Shown here in pieces: positions 1 to 8,902 of a stretch of DNA of 64,000 nucleotides (positions within the stretch are counted from its first letter, which is position 1; every line of letters starts with the position of its first letter). Both the position numbers and the translations under genes were made by a program. Source of the stretch: Gottfriedia acidiceleris (GTDB lineage: Bacteria; Bacillota; Bacilli; Bacillales; Bacillaceae_G); NCBI RefSeq assembly GCF_002128425.1, contig NZ_NESS01000001.1:248001-312000 (forward strand). The letters run 5' to 3'. The notes beneath the pieces were generated by a model. It was not told the DNA's origin and did not search any database. It saw only the letters and a list, made by a program, of their open reading frames with translations.

Positions 1-576
1 ATTTCGCCTACTTGCAAAAAAACTATTTACAGCGAGTCCCCCAATAAATGAAACTACTTGCGCTAGGATTGTAACTCCTACTATTTCAGTCGGATTTGAA
101 GAATGATAAGACATTCTAACTCCTATGACAGTTGTAGGAATTAAAGTGATTGCACTTGTATTTAAAGTTAAAAATGTAATCATATCATCACTTGCTTCAC
201 TACTATTTCTATTTAATACTTTTAATTGTTCCATCGCCTTTATACCTAATGGAGTTGCAGCATTACCTAAACCGAATAAATTGGCCACCATATTTGACAT
301 AATATAACCAAGTGCTGGATGGTCTTTAGGAATTCTCGGAAATAGGAATGATAGAAATGGTTGAAATAATTTCGAAAGAATTTTTAATAATCCTGATTCT
401 TCTGCTATTCGCATTAATCCTAACCAAAAAACAAGAACACTAACTAATCCAATTATAATAGTGATTGCTTGTTTTCCTCCGTCAAATACTGCTTTATTTA
501 CTTCATCCATTGTGCCGTTAATCATGGCAAAAATAAAACCAATTATTGTAAGAGCAACCCAAATGATATTAACCAT
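1..576 (-). CDS. spmA: Spore maturation protein A (SpmA), C-terminus cut by window edge
   Basis: The reverse strand stays open from an ATG at 576 to base 1 (192 codons). The translation starts MVNIIWVALTIIGF and is a multi-helix membrane protein with the nucleoside-recognition (Gate) type sequence typical of SpmA, including NMVANLFGLGNAATPLG. SpmA acts with SpmB in the developing spore and is needed for full core dehydration and heat resistance. It follows dacB with an 8-base overlap, as in the dacB-spmA-spmB operon of B. subtilis. A GGGAG ribosome site lies about 9 bases before the start. The C-terminal end and spmB lie outside the window. Confidence 0.9.
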   Translation of the reverse strand, partial: MVNIIWVALTIIGFIFAMINGTMDEVNKAVFDGGKQAITIIIGLVSVLVFWLGLMRIAEESGLLKILSKLFQPFLSFLFPRIPKDHPALGYIMSNMVANLFGLGNAATPLGIKAMEQLKVLNRNSSEASDDMITFLTLNTSAITLIPTTVIGVRMSYHSSNPTEIVGVTILAQVVSFIGGLAVNSFFASRRN

Positions 577-1723
577 CAGAGTGCTCTCCCATTAAGTTTA
601 ATAGAACTTGTTTTCCATTTTGGATTATTTCTTTCGTAAATACTTTGACTTTACTATCACTATAAAAAATATTTCTAAATCCAATTTGTTCACCTTCTAA
701 TTCAATAATCGCTTTACCAACAATTGCATTATTAGCGATTTTTTTCTTCGTCGGCTTTTGCATTTCAATCGTTATTCTTACTTGATCACGCTCTTTTTTT
801 TCTAATGGGTAGGAGAAGTCATTTTTCAAATAAACATGCCCTTTATATTTTTTATTTGTTACTTCCTTAATTCCACCTTTACTTAATACTTTCGTTAAAG
901 GATAGTTACTGAAACCATATTCGAATAGTGACATATGATCTTGCCAATCTTGCCCATCATCTAGCGTTACAACAATTAAATCCATTCCATTTTTAGAGGC
1001 AGTTGAAACAAGTGTTCTTCTTGCTTTTTTAGTAAATCCAGTTTTTCCTCCAGTACTATACTTGTACATAAAAGTTAGCAACTTGTTTTTATTCTTCCAA
1101 ACATAATCCCAAGATTCTGCCGTATTTGGGGCACGGTGTACTTTCGTACCTGCAATTTTTGCATATTTAGGATTTTGCATAGCGTATCTCGTTAATAACG
1201 CCATATCATAAGCAGATGAGTAATGCTCTTTCCCTTGCTGATCAAGGCCTGATGGATTGCTAAAATATGTATTACTCATTCCGATTTCTTTTGCCTTCTC
1301 GTTCATCATATAAACAAAACCTTCGATGCTACCTCCTACAGCTTCAGCAATTGCATTAGCCGCATCATTCCCAGACCTAAGCATTAAACCATAAACTACA
1401 TCTTCCAGCTTAATTTTTTGTCCAGGTTTTAAATAAATGGATGATCCTTCAGTTTGTACTGCTCTTGAACTAATTGTTATCGTATTTTGCATTTTACCGG
1501 ATTCTACTGCAAGGATTGCAGTCATTATTTTTGTAATGCTGGCGATTCTTTCAGAGTCATGCATTGCTTTACCATACAAGATTCGTCCAGTTTTTTGATC
1601 CATCAAAACTGCATTTCTAGCACTAACTCCTCCAAATGCTTCAACATTATTCGTCGGAATAATAATTCCGATTAAAAATAAGCCGATTATTCCTAATACT
1701 AGCCATTTTTTCATCTTTCGCAT
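569..1723 (-). CDS. dacB: D-alanyl-D-alanine carboxypeptidase DacB (PBP5*)
   Basis: Penicillin-binding protein of the S11 peptidase family that trims pentapeptide stems in spore cortex peptidoglycan. An N-terminal hydrophobic signal segment (residues ~8-25) is followed by the three active-site motifs: SITK (nucleophile Ser, ~62-65), SGN, and KTG in STGGKTGFTKKARR. The C-terminal domain after ~270 fits the PBP5 beta domain. DacF at 19073-20236 is a paralogue. The ATG at 1723 is chosen from nearby options (GTG 1732, ATG 1714). It lies directly upstream of spmA with overlapping ends, which supports dacB (mother-cell expressed) rather than dacA or dacF. Confidence 0.9.
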   Translation of the reverse strand: MRKMKKWLVLGIIGLFLIGIIIPTNNVEAFGGVSARNAVLMDQKTGRILYGKAMHDSERIASITKIMTAILAVESGKMQNTITISSRAVQTEGSSIYLKPGQKIKLEDVVYGLMLRSGNDAANAIAEAVGGSIEGFVYMMNEKAKEIGMSNTYFSNPSGLDQQGKEHYSSAYDMALLTRYAMQNPKYAKIAGTKVHRAPNTAESWDYVWKNKNKLLTFMYKYSTGGKTGFTKKARRTLVSTASKNGMDLIVVTLDDGQDWQDHMSLFEYGFSNYPLTKVLSKGGIKEVTNKKYKGHVYLKNDFSYPLEKKERDQVRITIEMQKPTKKKIANNAIVGKAIIELEGEQIGFRNIFYSDSKVKVFTKEIIQNGKQVLLNLMGEHSDG

Positions 1724-1794
1724 CAACTCCACAGTTAGTCCTAATTAGTACAAGTTTACGAATTACATTATAAAAAAATGACTTTTTTTAAGAA

Positions 1795-1843
1795 AAAAAG
1801 TGCTGAAATTGTTCAGATATACCACCTGAGCAATTTCAGCACC
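1795..1843 (-). terminator. Terminator of the superoxide dismutase gene
   Basis: Arms GTGCTGAAATTG at 1800-1811 and CAATTTCAGCAC at 1831-1842 pair, extended by a TCAG/CTGA segment. On the minus strand the stem is followed by a T-rich run, directly downstream of the gene ending at 1860. Confidence 0.85.
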
Positions 1844-1859
1844 TACTATTCCTCGCCAA

Positions 1860-2783
1860 TTAATAAAAGGGTTGCCATTTTAATTGACTAGCATATTCAT
1901 ATCGATAATTTACATCTGGCCAATTCACTATGTTCCAAAAATTTGTAATGTATGAGTCTTTATCAAATTTATACTGTAAATAATAAGCGTGCTCCCAAAC
2001 ATCTAAAACTAGCAATGGAATTGTATCCCATTGAGTAAAGAATTGATGTTTTTCAGTTTGAAGAATCTCCATACGATTAGCTCTTGGAACCCAAACTAAA
2101 ATCGCCCAGCCGACACCTTCCACTTTTTTAGCAGCTTGTGTAAAATGCTCTTTAAATTCTTCATAACTTCCGAAGTCATCTTCAATTTGTTTTAAAAGAG
2201 CTCCATGAGGTTGCCCTCCACCTGATTTACTTAAATTATTCCAAAATATAGTATGCAAATAATGTCCGGAACCATGAAATGCAAGCTCTCTTTCCCAATG
2301 CTTTAATAAATCATATTTCTTATTTTTTCGTGCCTTTTCTAATTCAATTTCAGCTTTATTTAATCCGTCTACATAGCTTTTATGGTGCTTATCATGATGT
2401 AGCATCATAATTTCTTTTGATATATATGGCTCGAGCGCATTATATGGATATGGTAAAGGTGGAAGCTCATGTTTACCAATCCCTATTCTCTCTTCGACTT
2501 CTATTACCCGATACGCATAGCTATCATCATATTCCTCTTCATTTAATATTGAAATTAATCGTTCTTGAATATCATCTACATCCATACTAATTTCATCTAA
2601 AAAGGAATTTTGATCTACATAATGTCCTTTTGTCCCCATTCTGTTTAACAATAATTTAACTTTATATTCTAATAGTTCTTTTTCTTGAATATGGTCAAAT
2701 CTTTCAGCTAGCAACTGTAATACATTCGCACACCAGACTTCTACCTCCTGAAAGTAAGTGACGAGTTCAGATTGATTTAACAT
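1860..2783 (-). CDS. Superoxide dismutase, Fe/Mn family, with N-terminal extension (SodF-like)
   Basis: Residues ~105-307 form a complete Fe/Mn superoxide dismutase: start of the domain HELPPLPYPYNALEPYIS, metal ligands in LHHDKHHKSY, GSGHYLHTIFW and LDVWEHAYY (Asp and His). It dismutates superoxide to hydrogen peroxide and oxygen. The ~100-residue acidic N-terminal extension is unlike SodA but matches the longer SodF-type enzymes of Bacillus. GGAGGTGT precedes two consecutive ATGs; the second (2783) has the better spacing. It is monocistronic with its own terminator, placed between dacB and an ArAE-family gene. Metal preference cannot be read from the sequence. Confidence 0.9.
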   Translation of the reverse strand: MLNQSELVTYFQEVEVWCANVLQLLAERFDHIQEKELLEYKVKLLLNRMGTKGHYVDQNSFLDEISMDVDDIQERLISILNEEEYDDSYAYRVIEVEERIGIGKHELPPLPYPYNALEPYISKEIMMLHHDKHHKSYVDGLNKAEIELEKARKNKKYDLLKHWERELAFHGSGHYLHTIFWNNLSKSGGGQPHGALLKQIEDDFGSYEEFKEHFTQAAKKVEGVGWAILVWVPRANRMEILQTEKHQFFTQWDTIPLLVLDVWEHAYYLQYKFDKDSYITNFWNIVNWPDVNYRYEYASQLKWQPFY

Positions 2784-2934
2784 CATACACCTCCATCAGA
2801 GAAAATAAATTTCTCTTCTACTTTCCATTGTATGATATTAAATTTATAGCTATTACCGGTATTCACGCGTTTTACTCGATTAATGGAATACACTTAGTTA
2901 AGATATTAATTCCACATGCTCTTATATAAAATAA

Positions 2935-3921
2935 TTAGTTCTGCTTCTCTAAAACATTCTGATTTTCCGAGTAAAACTCCATTTTTAATGAGATCACTTT
3001 TTCCAATTCATAAACAATCATCATTAAACTAGCTCTAGTCTCAAACTCATCTCTTGATTCAGGTAAAGGCATCTTTCTAAAATCATTCATCATATGACTA
3101 AATTCCCCTAATAATTCAATCCCAGTAGATTTTTCTTTTAAGTAAACACCTGTGTCCTCAAAAAATTCTGCGATAATTTTTGCATGTGGATAATTTAACT
3201 CAACCTTTTTTAATAAAGGGATGATTTGATTCGATATAATTTCAAATTGACGTTCTCTCATTTCAAAATAATTAATATAATACAAATTCGTTTTTATAAA
3301 ACTATTTTCAACTTGCCTATAAGCTAATGTTTTCGCTGTTTGTAAAAGTATTTTTGTTTCATAAATTAACTCATTTTGTGAATCTTCATCTTTACCCTTC
3401 ATTTTTAGCGCAATACCTAAAAGTAACATTTTAAAATTTTGCTCGATTTTCTTTTGAGATTCGATCATCTTTTTTTCAATACTTGGCATATATGTATTCA
3501 TTATTAAAGCAATTAAGATCCCAACTGCCAAAATTTCAATTTGATTAAATAAAAAAGAAATTGATTTATCAACACTCACATAAATTTGTAAAACAATCAC
3601 TGAGCTTGGAATGATTCCCTCTTGTAACTTTAATGTAACTAATAATGGGATTGTTAATAGAAAATAAATGACAACTGTTAATGGCGTATAGCTTAAAAAT
3701 TCAAACATCATCCATCCAATTAACATTGCAATAACTGATGCAACAAATCTTTGAATTGCAACAATAAATGATCTGCGTTTTGTATTTTGAATACTTAATA
3801 GTGTAACTACAGCCGCAGTACTGTAATTTTGTAAATGTAGAGCTTCTGCAATTAAAAGGGATATTCCACTTCCAATTGCTGTTTTGATTGTCCTTTGTCC
3901 AATTGAATACATTTGTTTCAT
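2935..3921 (-). CDS. Aromatic acid exporter family (ArAE) / DUF939 membrane protein, YqjA-like
   Basis: The N-terminal ~150 residues form hydrophobic helices (segments around SGISLLIAEAL, AVVTLLSIQ, VASVIAMLIGWMMF, VVIYFLLTIPLLV, AVGILIALIMN), followed by a charged, helical cytoplasmic domain of ~170 residues. This two-part design is that of the ArAE_1 plus DUF939 C-terminal family (B. subtilis YqjA). The function is unproven; related proteins are proposed aromatic-acid or small-molecule exporters. The ATG at 3921 is preferred because AGAAGAGGAC lies just upstream; a longer frame opens at 3999 without a convincing ribosome site. Confidence 0.75.
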   Translation of the reverse strand: MKQMYSIGQRTIKTAIGSGISLLIAEALHLQNYSTAAVVTLLSIQNTKRRSFIVAIQRFVASVIAMLIGWMMFEFLSYTPLTVVIYFLLTIPLLVTLKLQEGIIPSSVIVLQIYVSVDKSISFLFNQIEILAVGILIALIMNTYMPSIEKKMIESQKKIEQNFKMLLLGIALKMKGKDEDSQNELIYETKILLQTAKTLAYRQVENSFIKTNLYYINYFEMRERQFEIISNQIIPLLKKVELNYPHAKIIAEFFEDTGVYLKEKSTGIELLGEFSHMMNDFRKMPLPESRDEFETRASLMMIVYELEKVISLKMEFYSENQNVLEKQN

Positions 3922-4019
3922 TTTTTGTCCTCTTCTCTTACAAAGAAATTTCAATTGTATTGTAACGTATAGTTCATAATAATTTCTAGAAATATCCATT
4001 TTTTGATTTTTTGCACAAA

Positions 4020-4050
4020 ATGAAAAGACTAGAAAATTTCTAGTCTTTTT
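4020..4050. terminator. Bidirectional terminator
   Basis: AAAAGACTAG and CTAGTCTTTT form a hairpin with a short AT loop between two convergent-spaced minus-strand genes; it probably ends the scpAB-ypuI transcript coming from the right. Confidence 0.75.
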
Positions 4051-4095
4051 GTCTTATTGTCTTATTGTTACTATTTACATTTAACTATTTTCTAA

Positions 4096-4590
4096 TTACT
4101 GTTTGTATTGTTGCATAAGTTTTGTTGAATAATCTGTTTCATAATACTCAAGTTCTTCACGCATTTGTTGAAAAACTTTTTCTAATGACGAAAATAGATC
4201 TTGGACTGTACCTGGCACAGCTTTATAAAATGTAATTGCTTGATTACCAGTGTATGCTGCACGACTATTTTCATACCATGCATCGTTTTTAGGAGAGAAG
4301 AATTCTGCAATACATCTGTGATAAATTTTATGTAAAGTATCTTCGGCTGTTGCTTTATGGAACTGCCCACTTAAAATTTTCTCACAAACTTCTTTAGCAT
4401 CCTCACAATATACTGTAATTCTACGTAATGAAGAAAGTATTTTTTCTAAGTAGTTAGTATCCACTGCTTGGTTTTCATGTTGAAATGACGGTAAAGAATT
4501 CTTATTTAAAAACAAATTACACTCTAGACCAACAATCCCTAATTGATTACCTACAATTTTTAATTGATGCTCTACCATCTTATTCGACAT
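4096..4590 (-). CDS. ypuI: DUF3907 family protein (YpuI)
   Basis: A 164-residue soluble protein of unknown function. The stretch from ~85 to 130, with IYHRCIAEFFSPKNDAWYE followed by NSRAAYTGNQAITF, is the highly conserved core of YpuI/DUF3907 as I remember it, and the C-terminus EELEYYETDY also matches. Its position downstream of scpA-scpB and near dacB is the same as ypuI in B. subtilis. GGAGGG lies 6 bases before the ATG. No membrane segment or catalytic motif is visible. Confidence 0.8.
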   Translation of the reverse strand: MSNKMVEHQLKIVGNQLGIVGLECNLFLNKNSLPSFQHENQAVDTNYLEKILSSLRRITVYCEDAKEVCEKILSGQFHKATAEDTLHKIYHRCIAEFFSPKNDAWYENSRAAYTGNQAITFYKAVPGTVQDLFSSLEKVFQQMREELEYYETDYSTKLMQQYKQ

Positions 4591-4608
4591 TTTTTTCCCT
4601 CCGTTAAA

Positions 4609-5004
4609 TTAGATCGATATTTCTATTTTATCTGAATTTTGTTTAAGACTTCTCGCATATCCTACCAATTTATCAAAATCAACACCTTGTAACTCTTTTG
4701 AGAATTGATCTAATTCATTAATATATATTCGCTTTCTTCCTCGATAATCAGGATTTTTAATAATTAGAGCAAGTGCCACAATATCACGAAAATCTACTGA
4801 TTGATCGCCATTTTCATATAATCTAGTTGTCTTTAAATCACTTACTTCAGAAAGTTGTTCTTCAAAGAAACGAACATATAGGACAGAAGTTACAATTTTT
4901 TGGCCATTATATTCATATTCAACTTCAGAACGATTAAAAAAATCTTCCGAAGTATTTGGTTGAGCCTTTACTAATTCATACCCATGACAATTATAAATTA
5001 ACAA
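4609..5004 (-). CDS. Conserved hypothetical protein between scpB and ypuI
   Basis: A 131-residue protein with no family I can name. It is soluble, mixed alpha/beta, and acidic (many Glu/Asp), with no signal peptide or membrane helix. The GTG at 5013 overlaps the GGAGGG ribosome site, so the TTG at 5004, nine bases beyond GGAGG, is the more likely start. It sits 72 bases after scpB and 18 bases before ypuI on the same strand, so it is probably cotranscribed with them. I do not recall this gene at that position in B. subtilis. Confidence 0.65.
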   Translation of the reverse strand: MLIYNCHGYELVKAQPNTSEDFFNRSEVEYEYNGQKIVTSVLYVRFFEEQLSEVSDLKTTRLYENGDQSVDFRDIVALALIIKNPDYRGRKRIYINELDQFSKELQGVDFDKLVGYARSLKQNSDKIEISI

Positions 5005-5076
5005 TTCTTTCACCCTCCAAGATTTCCATAGTATTAGTTTAACATAGGATGATGATAGATTTGCAGAATTTTTTAA

Positions 5077-5658
5077 CTAATCTTGTTTTTCAAATTTGCT
5101 AAAAAATAAATCTGCTTCTTCCTCAACCTCTTCCATTTTTAAATCTTGTGGTAGTGGAGGTAATTCTTTAATGTTTTTTAGACCAAAATAATCTAAAAAC
5201 TCAGAAGTAGTACCATATAAAATTGCACGTCCAGTCCCTTCAGCCCGTCCAACTTCTTTAATTAAATATTTTGAGACAAGAGTTTGAAGTGGTTTTTCAG
5301 TCTTAACTCCACGAATATCTTCAATTTCTGTCCTCGTAATTGGTTGTTGATATGCAACAATCGCTAAAGTTTCTAATGCTGCTTGTGACAATGAAGAGTT
5401 TGATGGACTTTCAACTAACTTTTTGAAAAATTCTCCATGTTCTCTCTTTGATGTAAGTTTATATTTATTAGCTAATATTCTAATCTGTAAGCCTCTGTTA
5501 GGATTTTCATATTCTTTTTTTAGACTCTCAATTAATTCTATAACATCTGTTTGATTTAATTCTAAAGTCTCTGATAGCTCGACAATCGATATTCCTTCAT
5601 CGCCAGCTACAAATAAAAGTCCTTCTAGAACTCCTACTAAATTTTTTTCCTGTTCCAT
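5077..5658 (-). CDS. scpB: Segregation and condensation protein B
   Basis: Kleisin-interacting winged-helix (KITE) protein of the Smc-ScpAB condensin that organises and separates newly replicated origins. At 193 residues it has the normal length, with two winged-helix domains; ALETLAIVAYQQPITRTEIEDIRG is the family signature (reported here only by its parts: LAIVAYQQP, EIEDIRG). The acidic tail (MEEVEEEADLF) is usual in Bacillus. The ATG shares one base with the scpA stop codon (TAATG), so the two are translationally coupled. Confidence 0.95.
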   Translation of the reverse strand: MEQEKNLVGVLEGLLFVAGDEGISIVELSETLELNQTDVIELIESLKKEYENPNRGLQIRILANKYKLTSKREHGEFFKKLVESPSNSSLSQAALETLAIVAYQQPITRTEIEDIRGVKTEKPLQTLVSKYLIKEVGRAEGTGRAILYGTTSEFLDYFGLKNIKELPPLPQDLKMEEVEEEADLFFSKFEKQD

Positions 5659-6428
5659 TACAAGTACACCTCAGCTTGCTTATCTTCAAAAACCTCCCGT
5701 GATGTAAGAAAAATTTCTGAAAAATTTTGTTCCTGTTCTACTACAATGTCTTTTGTTTTCATTAACTCCAAAATCGCTAAAAAAGTAACTACAATACTTT
5801 CTTTATCATTATATGGAAATAAACTGATAAAATTAGTTCTCTTTTTTATACTTTTTAAGTAGTTAATAATTTCATCCATTCTTTTTTCAATCGATATTTC
5901 TTCACGAACAATTTTAGTTTGAAGTGGTTCTTGTAGCTTTTTACGTTTAAAGAGCTTTTGAAGTGCACCAAACATATCGTAAATCGTAACATCAGTCGGC
6001 ATGACAATATCTTCTGGTCTAGGTCCATATTCGGACAAATCGACTGGATTTCGGGTGAAAATCATCGCACGTTCTGATTCTTTTTCCTGAAATACGATTG
6101 CTGCTTCTTTAAATTGCTTATATATAATTAATCGATTCATTAATTCTTCTCTTGGGTCTTCTTCTAGTATTGCATCCCAATCAGCTTGCTCTTCATGATT
6201 AGGTAAAATACTCTTACTTTTCATCGCAAGTAATTCAGCTGCCATCACTAAATATTCACTTGCAATATCCAATTCTAATTCTTTCATTGTATGAATATAT
6301 GAAACATATTGATCTGTTATTTCAGATACAGGTATATCATAAATATCAATTTCAAATCGTTGAATTAAATGAAGTAATAAATCTAATGGCCCTTCAAATG
6401 CATCAATTTTAACTTCATATTGCTTCAC
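5658..6428 (-). CDS. scpA: Segregation and condensation protein A (kleisin)
   Basis: Kleisin subunit that bridges the Smc dimer and binds ScpB. The N-terminus carries the ScpA signature FEGPLDLLLHLIQ and the IDIYDIPVSEITDQY segment; the C-terminal winged helix (~180-256, ending TSREVFEDKQAEVYL) would contact an Smc head. Normal length of 256 residues. It is the first gene of the scpA-scpB pair, with DUF309/ypuF divergent on the other side, matching the B. subtilis arrangement. Confidence 0.95.
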   Translation of the reverse strand: MKQYEVKIDAFEGPLDLLLHLIQRFEIDIYDIPVSEITDQYVSYIHTMKELELDIASEYLVMAAELLAMKSKSILPNHEEQADWDAILEEDPREELMNRLIIYKQFKEAAIVFQEKESERAMIFTRNPVDLSEYGPRPEDIVMPTDVTIYDMFGALQKLFKRKKLQEPLQTKIVREEISIEKRMDEIINYLKSIKKRTNFISLFPYNDKESIVVTFLAILELMKTKDIVVEQEQNFSEIFLTSREVFEDKQAEVYL

Positions 6429-6637
6429 AAACTACTCACCAACTTACATTTAAAATAAAAATATACTCTATAACAGTATAAAGTATTATTTCATAAAACT
6501 ATATAACAGAAAAGGTTTTTTCATCGATGAAGTTACTTTCTTCCTAAATTTTTAGTTTTGCGCCTATACCATTTTCTATAAATTTTCATAAGATATCAGT
6601 GCAAGAAGAATTATTTTTTTGGTAAGGAGGTAATTTC

Positions 6638-6754
6638 ATGAGTAGAGGTGCTGTTTCTCCAGAGTTCGGCGGTTTCGGCCACGGCAGAGGCTTTGCTTTA
6701 ATCGTAGTATTATTTATTTTATTAATCATCGTTGGATGTGCTTTCGTCTGTTAA
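6638..6754 (+). CDS. YjcZ-family small sporulation peptide
   Basis: A 38-codon gene: a Gly-rich N-terminus (MSRGAVSPEFGGFGHGRG) followed by one hydrophobic helix (FALIVVLFILLIIVGCAFVC). This is the standard layout of the YjcZ/sporulation small-membrane-peptide family, expressed in sporulating cells and thought to insert in spore membranes. GTAAGGAGGT lies 7 bases upstream of the ATG, a near-perfect ribosome site, and a hairpin terminator follows at once, so it is a stand-alone gene. Confidence 0.85.
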   Translation: MSRGAVSPEFGGFGHGRGFALIVVLFILLIIVGCAFVC

Positions 6755-6780
6755 TTTAACCCCGTGAATAAACAAAACGT

Positions 6781-6818
6781 GAAAGTCTAGACATTTGTTC
6801 TAGGCTTTCTTCTTTTTA
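6781..6818 (+). terminator. Terminator of the YjcZ peptide gene
   Basis: GAAAGTCTAGA pairs with TCTAGGCTTTC (one G-T pair) around a 7-base loop, followed by a T-rich tail. Confidence 0.85.
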
Positions 6819-6865
6819 AATAATTCTATTTCTGATAAAATTTTAATAATAAAGAGGTGAAAAAC

Positions 6866-7369
6866 TTGGTCCATTACAATAAAAACGAACGATACATAAA
6901 ATATTTATGTCATTTTCATTTTGATCAAGATTTTTTTGAATGTCATGAAATTCTTGAGGAACAATGGAAACTTGAATTAAATCATCATTATAAAAAGGTT
7001 TGGTTAGGTTTAATCAGATTATCGGTAGTGTTATATCATTATAGAAGAAGAAACTTTACTGGTGCTAAAAAATTATTACGGCACGTCAATACCTTTTCGA
7101 ATGATTCTAATTTATTAGAAATGGCAGGAATTGATCAAATTCGCTTTCAACAAATGATTTCGGATTTACAGTTAAATCTTCAAAACGAAACGGCATTTCA
7201 CCCTTTCGATCTCCCAATAAATGACCAAGAACTGATTGAGAGATATCAAAATCAAAAAGAATATTACTCGTCTTTTACGGAAGATTTAATTAATAAACAT
7301 TCTACAAGAGATCGAACAGATGTTATTTCGGAACGATTAAAGCAATTAGAATTACGAAAAAAGATTTAG
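6866..7369 (+). CDS. ypuF: DUF309 family protein (YpuF)
   Basis: A 167-residue helical protein with the DUF309 core FFECHEILEEQWK near the N-terminus (HExxExxW type motif) and WLGLIRLSVVLYHYRRRN after it. Function is unknown; the family is small, soluble and conserved in Bacillus. The GTG at 6857 sits inside the AAAGAGGTG ribosome site, so the TTG at 6866, 6-7 bases downstream, is the better start. Divergent from scpA, exactly as in B. subtilis. A hairpin terminator follows. Confidence 0.8.
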   Translation: MVHYNKNERYIKYLCHFHFDQDFFECHEILEEQWKLELNHHYKKVWLGLIRLSVVLYHYRRRNFTGAKKLLRHVNTFSNDSNLLEMAGIDQIRFQQMISDLQLNLQNETAFHPFDLPINDQELIERYQNQKEYYSSFTEDLINKHSTRDRTDVISERLKQLELRKKI

Positions 7370-7378
7370 AGGTAAAAG

Positions 7379-7409
7379 AAAAGGTGCTAAAAAATTGAGC
7401 ACCTTTTTC
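7379..7409 (+). terminator. Terminator of ypuF
   Basis: AAAGGTGCT and AGCACCTTT form a hairpin with a 9-base loop followed by TTTC, eight bases after the ypuF stop. Confidence 0.8.
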
Positions 7410-7532
7410 ATTGTGTCGAAATTGAAGTTGAAAAGAAGGAATATACTCAAAACTGCTTATTGTTGTTTTGTACTTACTCATAACAATCTTTAGTGGAAAT
7501 ACACGACATCACTTATCACTTTTTTCTATAGT

Positions 7533-7566
7533 GCAAAAAAAAGTGCTCAAAAAAAATTGAGCACCA
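7533..7566 (-). terminator. Terminator of ribT
   Basis: GTGCTCAA at 7543-7550 pairs with TTGAGCAC at 7557-7564; read on the minus strand it is followed by eight T, just downstream of the ribT stop at 7570. Confidence 0.85.
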
Positions 7567-7569
7567 TTT

Positions 7570-7929
7570 CTATAATACTTTCAAACTAACATGACAATGT
7601 TCAATAAATGAAGCTACTTCTTGTGTTGTTACGATCGTATAATCTGTATACTGAGATCTAATAGCGTCGTAAAGTGAAGTTGCAATACCTTGATTTCGGA
7701 ATGAAGGGTTTACACTTAAATGTTTAATCATAATAACCTTATCTGGTAGTAGTTGTATTCCAATAATCCCAACAATATCGTCTAATTTCCAAAGGAACAA
7801 ATGATTATCTTCTTTAGTTTCATAATCTTTAATCGTATTTACTAAGCTCTTCACATTCTTTTCATTCGGCATAAACGAAAGCAGGCCCATTGCAATTTTC
7901 TCATATGTTTTCTTATACCTAATTAACAT
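7570..7929 (-). CDS. ribT: GNAT-type acetyltransferase RibT
   Basis: 119 residues matching B. subtilis RibT as remembered: N-terminus MLIRYKKTYEKIAMGLLSFM with PNEKNVK following, then the acetyl-CoA binding motif region HLSVNPSFRNQGIATSLY (R/Q-x-x-G-x-A). GNAT enzymes transfer an acyl group from acyl-CoA; the RibT substrate is not established. In B. subtilis it closes the ribDEAHT operon, but here no riboflavin gene stands beside it: it has its own ribosome site (GAGGGG) and terminator. Slightly shorter than the ~124 residues of the B. subtilis protein. Confidence 0.85.
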   Translation of the reverse strand: MLIRYKKTYEKIAMGLLSFMPNEKNVKSLVNTIKDYETKEDNHLFLWKLDDIVGIIGIQLLPDKVIMIKHLSVNPSFRNQGIATSLYDAIRSQYTDYTIVTTQEVASFIEHCHVSLKVL

Positions 7930-8272
7930 GTTAACCCCTCTTAAAAATTATTAAAACTCAAATTAACTTCTAAACCAATACATAATATATGATTGAATAT
8001 CCCTCTATAGTACGGCAATTATTAAAATTCGTTCCTAATATATCAATATTTCAAATATATAATTCTCACATTTTTCTGTCAAGTCAGAAAACAAGAGATA
8101 AGCAAAAACAGGATAAATGGTACAGGAGAAAGATTTAAAGGATAGATAAGGCTTTTAAGATTTAGAGTACTATGTGTTCCCCTTCCCATCTTAACTTATA
8201 GGCTTTTGTCACCAATTATATAAATTTGAATACAGTAAATTTTAGTTAGATTTAAATAAAAGGGTGATCATT
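7930..8272. other. Intergenic stretch where the riboflavin operon would be expected
   Basis: About 340 AT-rich bases between the divergent ribT and cupin genes. I see no open frame of note and no FMN riboswitch element. Promoters for both neighbours must lie here but none stands out. Confidence 0.5.
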
Positions 8273-8902
8273 GTGAGGTTGGATTTAGATTACACATCGC
8301 CAAGTATTCAATATACTTATGATATAAATAAAAACCATGCATTTGTGAAGGATAGTCAAAACTTTATAAATCAATTAAGTGTTAATGATTTGAATACTTT
8401 GGATAATTTGTCTTTATTGGATATTTTTTTAAGTGTAAATAATGTTGTAGAGCCACATTATCATCAAAATTCATCAGAATTAGTCTATTGTATTTCAGGA
8501 GCTGCAGTTGTATCGATTTTGAATCCTTATACAAAGCAACTTTTAAATTTTCCAATTACTCCTGGTCAAGTTGCAAACGTACCACAAGGCTGGTGGCATT
8601 ATGAAATTGCAACTGTGGACAATACTCATTTATTAGCAATATTTAATGCACCATCCCCCGACGTAATTTTATTCTCTGATTTAATGAAATTTACACCTTC
8701 GAATATCGTCTCACATACTTACTGTCTTGATGAAAACCAATGGAAAAATGCAACAGCAACTTTACAACCTTCTATATTTATAGGACCACCAAAAAACTGT
8801 AATCGACAAGTTCAAAACCAGCATGAATTTGCAAATCAGCAGAATCATACTAATTATCAAAACTCCTATTATAACCAAAGTTATTATCAACAGCGTTTTT
8901 AA
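8273..8902 (+). CDS. Cupin-domain protein
   Basis: Single-cupin protein of 209 residues. Cupin motif 1 is clear as VVEPHYHQNSSELVYCISG (HxH...E metal ligands, ~60-78) and motif 2 as PGQVANVPQGWWHYEIA (P-x-G-x2-H). It should bind one metal ion in a beta-barrel; substrate unknown. The C-terminal ~40 residues are low-complexity, rich in Asn, Gln and Tyr (ends YNQSYYQQRF), a composition often found in spore-coat-associated proteins, so a spore role is an inference. GTG at 8273 is preferred over GTG 8264 because AAAGGGTGA lies just before it. Confidence 0.75.
   Translation: MRLDLDYTSPSIQYTYDINKNHAFVKDSQNFINQLSVNDLNTLDNLSLLDIFLSVNNVVEPHYHQNSSELVYCISGAAVVSILNPYTKQLLNFPITPGQVANVPQGWWHYEIATVDNTHLLAIFNAPSPDVILFSDLMKFTPSNIVSHTYCLDENQWKNATATLQPSIFIGPPKNCNRQVQNQHEFANQQNHTNYQNSYYNQSYYQQRF

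Noticed and set aside
7930-8272. FMN riboswitch remnant near ribT
   Set aside because: No trace of the conserved FMN aptamer blocks; the gap looks like plain AT-rich sequence.
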